From NCBI GenBank assembly GCA_026770025.1, contig JAMXDE010000013.1:1364001-1428000 (forward strand): a stretch of 64,000 nucleotides of DNA, read 5' to 3'. Positions 30,601 through 38,748 of the stretch are shown piece by piece (the stretch's first letter is position 1; every line of letters begins with the position of its first letter). The DNA comes from Craspedostauros australis (Eukaryota; Bacillariophyta; Bacillariophyceae; Mastogloiales; Achnanthaceae). The position numbers were made by a program, and so were the translations under genes. The notes beneath the pieces are model-generated. The model was not told the origin of the DNA. It saw only the letters and a list, made by a program, of their open reading frames with translations, and made no database searches.

Positions 30601-30722
30601 TTTGTGTAAAATTGTTGGCTTCTGCTGCTGTTGTCGGCCGCAGGTGCCTTCGTCTCCAGAGTTCGAGGGTGTGTTATTGTCTCCCCTTCCTTCTTTTGAT
30701 TACCCGTCGCACGCCTCCGCGC
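27619..30722. other. 3.1-kb region without recognised gene
   Basis: Short frames only, none with a known domain. Notable sequences are a GGGAAGGGAAGGG run near 27821-27837, a TACTCGTA word at 27812, a tandem ATTGATCA repeat at about 28088-28112, and a GTGTACGAGTGTACGAGTGTG stretch at 30562-30582. It should contain the promoter of LRR gene 1 and the 3' region of LRR gene 2. If a gene lies here it is spliced or diverged beyond what I can see. Confidence 0.45.
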
Positions 30723-32162
30723 TCAATCCGTCGCGATCGGGGCCAGGTGATCAGCCGGCGAATGGCTGGTGTGCAGTTCGAGCAACACCTTCTCACGCAG
30801 GAGATTGTAGATGACGGACGCGCGGCGGGTCTGGACTCGGTGCATCTTGGAGTCGGAAAAGACACCAGGGAAAGTCATCGTGTTGGCCTTGGCGAGGACG
30901 TCAGGCCACAGCGCGATCGGGGCAGGGCGGTGACGATCGCAGTCGCGGAACAACCTCCTGCCGCCTCGGTTCATGTCGGTGACCACGAGGGTCTGCGCCT
31001 TGAGCTCTGGCAGAGCCTGGGGCAGGAACACCTCGATGAGGCTCATGTTGCGTTGCAGGCCGACGACCAAGGCATGTGAGCCTTTCTCACCGAACTGATC
31101 GCGGCTTCGGCCCGTCAGCCAAAGCCTTTCGATGTTGTGCCAGTGAGGGAGGCTTTGCGCCAAAGCCTTGACGCCCGTCTCTCCGAACTGGCTGCCGCAC
31201 AATCGCAGCTCCTTGATGCCGTAGTTGCGCACCAGTGCCTCTGCCAGGACTCCGATATCAGCGTCACTGATCTCGGAGTACGACAGGTTCAGAACCTCCA
31301 ACGACTCATTCGAGGCGATAGACGAGGTGATCGGCCAAAACATGGACTCGGTCTCGCAAGCATCGGAAAGCGAGGCCGTCTTCGTGCCTTTTCTGCGACG
31401 AGAGCTGCCGTTCTTGCGACGATCCGTTTGCTGCTTGGATCTAGCTTGATGGCCTTGCTGTCTGCCGCAATCCAAGACGCGCAGATTGCAGTTCGTGTCG
31501 TTCAGCATCCTGCCGATGGAAGCGTACGTCTTTCGCCCGCATTGGTTGTACGGAATGACGAGCTCCTCAAGATCGGGATGGAACCTGATGCAGAGCGCCA
31601 CGATGTTGGCCACCTGATCATCGAGGAGCTGGCAGGAATCCAAGTGCAGCGTCCTCAGACATCGCACGCGCAACAGGACCTTCTTCAGCTCGCTGTGGGC
31701 GTCGTCGTCCACGAACTGGCAGCAGTTGAAGTGCAGCTCGTTGACGGAACTGTTGTGCGTCACGCCCTGCTCCAAGGTCTGCAGCATCGCCTTGTCGACG
31801 CGCATGATGCTGAAGCGCAACTTCTTCACTCGGATGTCCGGACGTTTCAGGCTGTCGCGTATCGCAGTCGCAATCGTCTCATCCAGTTCCGGAATGCCCC
31901 GTATCTCGACTCGCTCAAAGAGATGCAAGGTCGCATGGATCATGACATCGACCATGCCGGAGCAATTCGATATCATGATGGACCTCCATTGTCGTTCCTC
32001 TTTGGCCGATGTGAGGAGCGTCGTCAATTCTTCGATCGCCTCCTCGCAGAACGGAACGCAGATGAAGACGAGGTCGACCACGTCCTTCTGTGCCCTGACC
32101 TTGTCCAGGGCATCATGAAAGCTTGGCATGCCGTAGCCGCCATCGATGGAAACAGATACCAT
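30723..32162 (-). CDS. LRR-family protein 2 (RNI-like)
   Basis: 479 aa. It is the clearest LRR protein of the cluster: VKKLRFSIMRVD, VNELHFNCCQFVDDDA, LRTLHLDSCQLLDDQVANI, LEELVIPYNQCG, LEVLNLSYSEISDADIGVL and IKELRLCGSQFGETGVKAL are successive ribonuclease-inhibitor-type repeats with the 'D..v..La' helix part. A basic insertion (KQQTDRRKNGSSRRRKG) breaks the array near residue 240-260. The C-terminus carries MNRGGRRLF...IALWPDVLAKA followed by RRASVIYNLLREK, shared with LRR proteins 1 and 3. No transmembrane segment or signal peptide. A 390-codon frame on the opposite strand is a shadow of this gene. Confidence 0.8.
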   Translation of the reverse strand: MVSVSIDGGYGMPSFHDALDKVRAQKDVVDLVFICVPFCEEAIEELTTLLTSAKEERQWRSIMISNCSGMVDVMIHATLHLFERVEIRGIPELDETIATAIRDSLKRPDIRVKKLRFSIMRVDKAMLQTLEQGVTHNSSVNELHFNCCQFVDDDAHSELKKVLLRVRCLRTLHLDSCQLLDDQVANIVALCIRFHPDLEELVIPYNQCGRKTYASIGRMLNDTNCNLRVLDCGRQQGHQARSKQQTDRRKNGSSRRRKGTKTASLSDACETESMFWPITSSIASNESLEVLNLSYSEISDADIGVLAEALVRNYGIKELRLCGSQFGETGVKALAQSLPHWHNIERLWLTGRSRDQFGEKGSHALVVGLQRNMSLIEVFLPQALPELKAQTLVVTDMNRGGRRLFRDCDRHRPAPIALWPDVLAKANTMTFPGVFSDSKMHRVQTRRASVIYNLLREKVLLELHTSHSPADHLAPIATD

Positions 32163-33289
32163 TATTTTTTGCCCTCTGGAGTGCTCGGACTCTGTTTTTC
32201 TTCTTGTTCTTTGTCTTCACGCTTTCCGTCTCGGTTTGATGACTTCTTGTATCTTCTTCTTCTCTTCTCTGTCCACCTTGTGTGGATCGGAGGTGCCTTC
32301 AGAACTTGATGAGGATGGTGTATTGTTGCTGTTGCTGCTGTTGCAAATGGAGGATCGTTGCCAATGAACGCAGAATGGATGATGGCGACGAGAATGATGC
32401 CAATGCCGGGAATGTGAGCACGGAAACAACGCTGGTGGTTTGTTCTGTTCCGTCGGCATGTTGTGATGTGACTGCTATGTGACCGCGATGTGATGAGATG
32501 TGATGTGATGTGATGCGATGTGTGGACTGGAAAGACGTACGAACAAGAACCAGAAGGTTTTGGTGACGGAAGGAAGTGATGCCGATGAACAAAGGTGGAG
32601 CAATGGCGAACAACGTGTCAACACTGGAGAAAAGAGCAGAAAGTGCGAAAGACATCAATGATGACCAATCCACTTCCAGCATTCCGATGACGTTTTGGAT
32701 GTCGGAATGACCGGCCAATCAGATCGCATGCAGAATTATCATCAATTCTGATGACGCAACACACCAACTAACGACTTTCTTGTTTTGCAACATGAGGCTA
32801 CCTGGCTCAGGGGTAGAATAGTACTCCGGAGTTAGCGAATACTATGACCATACGTACATAGTGCGGCAGCGTGCCCAAAGATCATTTGGGAAAGCTCCAA
32901 TCAACGCACATGCGCTCTAGAGTACCCTACTCTACTCTGACCCGGATTGGCAAAGAGGATTGATTCAGTGCTTCCGTATGCGCTTGTCTTCGTCGGCGAC
33001 GGGTTGTGGAATGTGCAAACTGGGTGCACGATGTAGGCAATGCACGCTCAAGAGCATTGGCATGAATCATTTTATCCAGTGCGTGTAGGCCCGAGTATGT
33101 GCGTATAGCAGAGGAGGGTATTGAGATTGTATAATAGATGCTGAGGCAGCATCGAGATTCCCCCGTTGCTGTGGAACAAGGATCCACCGATGGCACCACC
33201 AACCGGATTCCTGGCCGGCCATGCCTCGGTGGCATCTTCGTGCGCATCTTCCAGCTCTTCTTTTTCTTTCCACTTCTGCCGCTCATGTT
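32163..33289. other. 1.1-kb intergenic region
   Basis: 5' region of LRR gene 2 and 3' region of the ABA4-like gene. It contains GCTGTTGCTGCTGTTGC (about 32327-32343) and a GATGTGATGTGATG repeat (about 32498-32513). No gene recognised. Confidence 0.45.
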
Positions 33290-33982
33290 TCACACCTTCG
33301 GCAATCCTTTCCCAGTGACGAGACAGATCGCAGCATGAATGAGCAGTCCTGGCGGTCCGATGATATTGCAAAAGGTCAACGACACGCGAGTGTTGATATC
33401 GCGTGCCAGGCCGTCCTTCCAAATGGACCTGCCAACAAAGAGATCCCAGATCAGCACATGCGGCCATTCCTCGGCGACGAAGTTCTCAATCTCAAACATC
33501 TTGCGCATGCCCTGCAATTGGGAGAGCTCTGGCGTGAAGACGTCCTGGAAGAGGAGGACCTGATCCAACGCCCCGTCTTGGGATGCGGCGACGGCGACGA
33601 TGATGAAATGGACCAACGCGAGGAGGAGGATGGGCGTGATGGGTTCCATGACCTGCTTCGTGATTTTGGAATCGGGTGCCGCGATGATCAGCAGCCAAAG
33701 GAATTGCGGTGCGAATGTGTCGATGGAAACGCCGGCTTCGATGATCTCGCTCGCAGACAACTGCAACGTGGTTGAAGTGGGTTGCGTTGGAGCATTCCAC
33801 GGAGATGCCAATGACGATGATACCGGCGCAGAGAAGGAATCATGCTGGATGATCCGTCTGCTTGGAGCAACGCCTTTGATGAATCCTGTCGATGCTGCTT
33901 GCAGTGGTGTCGGTGGGCAGAATGCCTCGCACCGCGCATACAGAAGGCATGCCATCACAACGGCGGAGACGATGGTCCTCAT
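33290..33982 (-). CDS. ABA4-like (DUF4281) plastid membrane protein
   Basis: 230 aa. Residues 1-20 form a signal peptide (SAVVMACLLYARCEA) followed by Phe21 and FCPPTPLQAAS, a classic diatom plastid junction. The mature part has FLWLLIIAAPDSKITKQVM, a membrane segment (PITPILLLALVHFIIVAVA) and the family signature WPHVLIWDLFVGRSIWKDG (173-191), then IIGPPGLLIHAAICLVTG. This matches DUF4281, the family of ABA4, a plastid envelope/thylakoid protein required for neoxanthin formation in plants. A role in xanthophyll metabolism is therefore possible; the exact reaction in diatoms is not shown by the sequence. Length is normal for the family. The gene sits between LRR genes 2 and 3 on the same strand. 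Confidence 0.8.
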   Translation of the reverse strand: MRTIVSAVVMACLLYARCEAFCPPTPLQAASTGFIKGVAPSRRIIQHDSFSAPVSSSLASPWNAPTQPTSTTLQLSASEIIEAGVSIDTFAPQFLWLLIIAAPDSKITKQVMEPITPILLLALVHFIIVAVAASQDGALDQVLLFQDVFTPELSQLQGMRKMFEIENFVAEEWPHVLIWDLFVGRSIWKDGLARDINTRVSLTFCNIIGPPGLLIHAAICLVTGKGLPKV

Positions 33983-34470
33983 GATGCTGCTGGCTTGGGT
34001 TGCTGATTGAATGTAGTGTAAGCGTGCGCGTGAGTGAGGGTAGGGTAGGGTAGGGTAGGGTAGGTCGAGTGTGTGAATCAGTGGCGGTGAGACAAATTAG
34101 AGCATTCTACGGATGCGGACGCTTCTTGTGGTGGATGCTGTCGCAACAACCGCAAATGGCGATGGCGATGGCAATGATGCGATGATGACGCCGATGATGA
34201 TGTTTTGCCAATGTTGTTGTTGATTGGCAATTGGCGTTGTGGTGTGTTGTGAGTCAGATCGCACGTGGGCGGATCCAAAAAGTATCTTTTGGAAACAGCG
34301 CCACGAAGATTTGGCGATCGGAATCCCGTAAAAGACTGCGTCGACTCGTAGTCTACGAATGCGTGAGTATTAGAGGACATGCACCTGTATTTACCGTTAC
34401 ACTCTTACGCCACTATTCTCGAATGCTCCATATCGCCATGCTCAAGGCCACATCTTCATGTCCTATGTCT
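33983..34470. promoter_or_regulatory. Upstream region of the ABA4-like gene with (TAGGG)n
   Basis: Between the ABA4-like gene and LRR gene 3. A run of five TAGGG units (about 34036-34063) lies 55-80 bp upstream of the ABA4-like start codon, so in its 5'UTR or core promoter. The G-rich strand is the template strand. A GATGGCGATGGCAATGATGCG repeat lies at 34158-34178. Confidence 0.55.
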
Positions 34471-36018
34471 TCATGTTCCAACTGCACAGGCACCCACGAT
34501 GTGCGGACTCGATCTGAGGAAATGGTAGACGAGATCCTCCTTGCGACAGTAGTACTTGTCGCCAGCCTTGGACCAGCTCGGCACGATGCGTTGGCACCGT
34601 CCCAACACCTCGGCCCACAGACCAGGCGGAAGGTCCTGCGATAACAGCTCCCGACCCGCAACATTCAGGCTCAAGTAGTACGCGATGCGATCGTAGTACA
34701 TAAATTGCAAGTTGGTGGGGAGGAAGAGGACGCGGAGCTGAGTGTGCTTGCGCAATGATTGGATGTACGTGCGTGCGCCACCGATCCCGATCTCGGAATT
34801 TCCCACCAACTTGAGGATCATGAGGCTGCCATTCGATCCGAGCGCGGTTCCCAACGCAGATCCCGCCACCTTTGTCATGCCGCAGTTGGAGACGTTCAGA
34901 TTCTGTAATCCGCAATTTCGACTCGCGATCAGTTCCGCGAGAGCCGTGACGCTGTCATCGTGCAAGACCATGCGTGAAATGTCCAGTTCTCGCAGACATC
35001 CTGCATGGTGCAAGAGGTTCGATAGGTTGGCGTGCGTCAACTTGGTGCCGTCCTCTGCCACCGTCCAGCAGTTGCTCAGATCGAGTTCCTGCAAAGATGT
35101 CGGCGATGATTCCAGGACACGCGTCAGCAATTCCATCGTTTGAGGTGTGAGGGGGTTACTGCGGAACTTGAGCTGTTGCAATTGCATGTTGATGAGAAAC
35201 GGTCGCAGAAACGAAGCCTGCTGGGCGACGGCACTGTGGTTGCGCTGAATCTTCAAGCATTGCAGAGAGCATGCGCGGCGCGGATCCGCAATCGGCACAT
35301 CGCAAGCGTCATCCATCCAGGTGCAGCCGGAGAGATCCAGATGCTTGAGGAACGGCGCCCTGCGCAATTGGTTGTGCAGCGCATCCGCAGCTTCTCGTGT
35401 GATCGTCATGCAGTTGAGCATGATGGATTCCAAAGACTTGTGGGGCGCCTCATCTGTCGTTGGCGCTGTGACACATCGCATTCGACTCAATGCGATGATG
35501 GGATGAACACTATGGAGTGGTCGGTACCCCATAAATTCGATGTGATTCAAATCCTTGAACTTGTCTACGATGAAATCCAACACCAAAGACGCGTCGCCGG
35601 TGCAACCCAGGAAGGACACCCAGATCCAATCCCTGGTGTCCGCCATGCTGAGGATGTCTTTGACTGCTTGTGCCGTGTCTGGCGTGAAGCAGATGGAGCG
35701 CATGCGGATCCTCACGGGTGATGGCGCCACGCGTCCGTCTTCATCGCGAGGAGCGTTGATGGGGGACACGTCTGGTGATATTTTGGAAACGATGTCACCA
35801 GTGACCGTCGCAGAGATCTCAACGAAGGTCTTGAAGGACGATGCGGAGATTGGAGACATGTTCGTTGCTGCAATTAACTGCGTGGCTGGATTCTTCGTTT
35901 GATCCTCTGTGGGCTGCAAAGTGAGTTCCTTTGGTCGGGATGCTGTGCTGTGGACTGCTCTACCACTCGCAGCATGCCTCTCTTTTGTTTTTATGACAAC
36001 GACAATACTTTGCCCCAC
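34471..36018 (-). CDS. LRR-family protein 3 (RNI-like)
   Basis: 515 aa. Successive leucine-rich segments are visible: LNHIEFMGYRPLH, LESIMLNCMTITREAA, LKHLDLSGCTWMDDAC, LQELDLSNCWTVAEDG, LRELDISRMVLHDDSVTAL, LQNLNVSNCGMTKVAGSAL and LMILKLVGNSEIGIGGA. They follow the ribonuclease-inhibitor spacing of about 28 residues. The C-terminal module LSLNVAGRELLSQDLPPGLW-AEVLGRC and VYHFLRSSP is the same as in LRR proteins 1 and 2. The N-terminal 60 residues are Thr/Lys/Ala-rich without an obvious targeting signal. Function is unknown; protein-protein binding is inferred from the fold only. Confidence 0.78.
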   Translation of the reverse strand: MGQSIVVVIKTKERHAASGRAVHSTASRPKELTLQPTEDQTKNPATQLIAATNMSPISASSFKTFVEISATVTGDIVSKISPDVSPINAPRDEDGRVAPSPVRIRMRSICFTPDTAQAVKDILSMADTRDWIWVSFLGCTGDASLVLDFIVDKFKDLNHIEFMGYRPLHSVHPIIALSRMRCVTAPTTDEAPHKSLESIMLNCMTITREAADALHNQLRRAPFLKHLDLSGCTWMDDACDVPIADPRRACSLQCLKIQRNHSAVAQQASFLRPFLINMQLQQLKFRSNPLTPQTMELLTRVLESSPTSLQELDLSNCWTVAEDGTKLTHANLSNLLHHAGCLRELDISRMVLHDDSVTALAELIASRNCGLQNLNVSNCGMTKVAGSALGTALGSNGSLMILKLVGNSEIGIGGARTYIQSLRKHTQLRVLFLPTNLQFMYYDRIAYYLSLNVAGRELLSQDLPPGLWAEVLGRCQRIVPSWSKAGDKYYCRKEDLVYHFLRSSPHIVGACAVGT

Positions 36019-36441
36019 CGGATCCTTTGCATGTGGCGATGACAGCGAAGCTCCAGTCGTGTTGTTGTCCCTGTTGTTGTGTTTGGCGTTTTCTGTCGTG
36101 GTTTTGGAATCTGAAAACCACGTCTCGATCGAATTGTGGTATCTTTTTAGGTATTTGGAATACTAATATATCAATAAAATAGTACTGTGAAAGACAATTG
36201 TTCCACGTGGAAGTAATCAAGACCAAAACAGTTGTTCGCGATCTTCTTTGCATTTCGATCATGATCGTGATGGTGGCACAGGGTTTCTTCTGTCGGATCA
36301 CTGACATCATCGGCAACGTTTGTTTGTTGCTGTGTGCGAAGATGGCATTCTGTTATTACGACCTACGGCACAACACATATTCCACACACAATCCTGCGGA
36401 CTTGTCACACATCGCAGATTGCTTGCACAGGAGGAAGATCA
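36019..36441. promoter_or_regulatory. Divergent promoter region
   Basis: About 420 bp shared by LRR gene 3 (-) and the lipocalin-like plastid gene (+). AT-rich parts (TACTAATATATCAATAAAAT near 36162-36181) could carry core promoter elements. In-frame Met codons upstream of 36442 exist but precede no targeting sequence. Confidence 0.45.
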
Positions 36442-38406
36442 ATGAAAATGGGGACAATCGAGGGCCGCATGGCAACGCAGCAGATGCAGATGGTTGCCTT
36501 TATCGCGATGATGGCAGTGATGACGATGGCGATGCCCATGTGCCAATCCTTCACTCCATCCATCCCAACATCTGTCACGTCGACGATGGTCGGATCACAA
36601 GCATCGCATCAAAGACAGCAGCAGCAGTCTCTGGGACTCACCCTGCCATCTCTGCTGGTAGCAAGCCGATCATCCATCACGTCACAAATTCGACCATTCA
36701 CCGCGTCTCCCACCAGCCTGGGAATGTACAGTGGGAATGGCAGCAGCAACGGTGGCGACGATGACCAGCTGGAACAGGCGTTGGGCGCAGTGCGATCCTT
36801 GACCGATTTCCATCAGGGCAAATGGAAGGGCACCTGCCGCTCCTTCACTGTCACGTCAGACGTTGCTGCTGGCGTGGTGCAACGCAGCAAATGCGATTAC
36901 GAGGTCAAGGTCCGCGTCCAACCAACGCAAGGCGACTTCCAGCTCACGGAACAGTTTCAAGTCGGCACTGACGAAGTCCCATTCGTCCGAGCGATCTCCA
37001 TGAAGAACTGCCAGGTGGATGTGGACGATGTGGATGGATCGTATTCTCTCGATCACCGTCAAAGTGCGGTTGGCGCCGATGATGACGACGACGACGACGA
37101 TGCTCCGGTGACACCGTTGCTTCCAACGAATCTCATCTTGACGGACAAGCAGCAGTCGGTGGTGGTCGAGCACAACCTGGCGGTCAGCGATGATAGACGT
37201 TCTCGGTTGTGGGCGGTGTACGGAGAGGATGATACCCTCATCCGCGTCGTTGTTGCGCAGGAAGATCGTCTGCCTGAGGATGAAGACGAGGATGGCAGAA
37301 ATGTGCTCGCGCAGCAGCCAATGGGAGGCATGATGGATCTGCAAAAGGAGCTGCTGGAACTGGATAGCGATGTCGATCGGTTGGTGGATAAATTGACGGG
37401 TTCGACCACATCAAAGCAACCGAACATTGAGGTCAAGTCCGTACCCGGTGGAACTCCCGCGACACCGCAGATTGTGCCACCCAACCCGATGGATCAACTG
37501 CAGAGCGCCATGTCGGGCAGAAAGGATGACGCAGTTGCCCTGTCGTTGCATCCCACGAACCTACTGGAGATCAGCTCCGGCGTTTGGTTGGGCGATCTCA
37601 TCATTCGGGATTATCCCAGCATCCTCATGATCCCCAACGAATCTTCCAGAGGCTTCGGCGCCACTCCAGCCGCGGAAGCATCGACGGAACCATCCAACTT
37701 TGGCGATTGGTCCATCGGCGTGCAAAAGATTGCTTGGCGTTGGATGTGGAATTTCGGAGATGAGATCCGTCAAATCACCGATGTCGGCAAGGCCATGGGT
37801 TCTTCCTACATCGCCGCGCTGTCCAAACCCTTGGCAGGCACCGTCAGCATCAACGAAGGGTTGTCCCGACGCATGAAGATAGATGATCGCATGGTGCATG
37901 TAACTTGGAGTGGGGATAATGTTGGATTCATCGTGGGGTCGACGGCGGTGCAGGTGAGTGCTGTAGAATACGCCGTATTGAGCTTCAGAATGTGTTGTAC
38001 TACATGATATTACATGCCATTGCTGCACTTTCGCATCATCCCTTTTTTCTCACATCACTCTCTCGCCACCATACATGACAACGCGATGTCATACAACTCC
38101 CATCCATCCACACACATGCACACGTGCATGCACCAACAACGGCGGCAGATCCCAAGGTACTTCGCCTTCGATGCTCGATCCGCTGCGCAGAAACCCATCT
38201 ACACAGACTTCTCCGTCTTCCAGAGCGGAGACATCGACAGCAGTGGCGAGCCGATGTTGGATGAGAATGGTGATCCGCTTCCTAATCTTCCTACTGTCGT
38301 GTGCTCCAAGAACACGCGGGTGTACAACTACGAAGGGCGCTTGAAGCAAGGGTGCAGTTCCTTTTACACATTCAAGAGATTTGGCATCGATGATGATGAG
38401 ATATAG
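36442..38406 (+). CDS. Plastid-targeted lipocalin-like protein (DUF3598-like), two exons
   Basis: Exon 1 is 36442-37953, exon 2 is 38149-38406. The 195-nt intron starts GTGAGT and ends GGCAG, and splicing keeps phase (STAVQ-IPRYFAFDA). The product is 589 aa. The N-terminus MKMGTIEGRM...MTMAMPMCQS-FTPSIP is a signal peptide ending before Phe, the plastid type. The Met at 36469 is an alternative start. The mature protein has LTDFHQGKWKGTCRSFTV near its start and a later SGVWLGDLIIRDYP plus YEGRLKQGCSSFYTFKRF at the end. This is the two-barrel layout of DUF3598-like proteins, relatives of phycobilin lyase/lipocalin folds. An Asp-rich run (DDDDDDDD) interrupts the first barrel. Ligand and function are unknown. 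Confidence 0.65.
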
Positions 38407-38748
38407 TCGTGTGTATGCAAGGCGCGTGCGACGCTGAGGAACGCTTCAGAGTACGATACAGTAACACAGATGTTTCATGTTTCGTTACCTACTCGTACTC
38501 GTAGGAAGACTATGTTGACTGTGATACAGGTAGTCACTGCTGCTGTTACGTCGGCAGGACAAAGCACCATGCGGGACGACTTGACGACGTCCGTATTGGT
38601 GTTGAGAGAATGGGCCAACCAAGGTTGCCGGCCGTTCTTCACAACGCATCGGCTCATCAGTGAAGGAGAGGTGTGCATGGTATTCATTCGCACGTGCGTT
38701 CCCAGGTACGCAACAAACTATACAGAAATACAATCGCCAAAATGGTGC
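38407..38748. other. Convergent 3' intergenic region
   Basis: About 340 bp between convergent genes. It contains a TACTCGTACTCGTAG run at 38490-38504. Otherwise nothing recognised. Confidence 0.5.

Noticed and set aside
31137-32309. 390-codon plus-strand frame
   Set aside because: It lies antisense to LRR gene 2, whose repeats are clear. Its own composition shows no domain.
34036-34063. Interstitial telomere from (TAGGG)n
   Set aside because: The unit is five bases, only five copies are present, and it lies inside a gene-upstream region.
36198-36764. 188-codon plus-strand frame overlapping the lipocalin-like gene
   Set aside because: A different frame from the gene with a signal peptide and intron-spanning homology; no domain seen.
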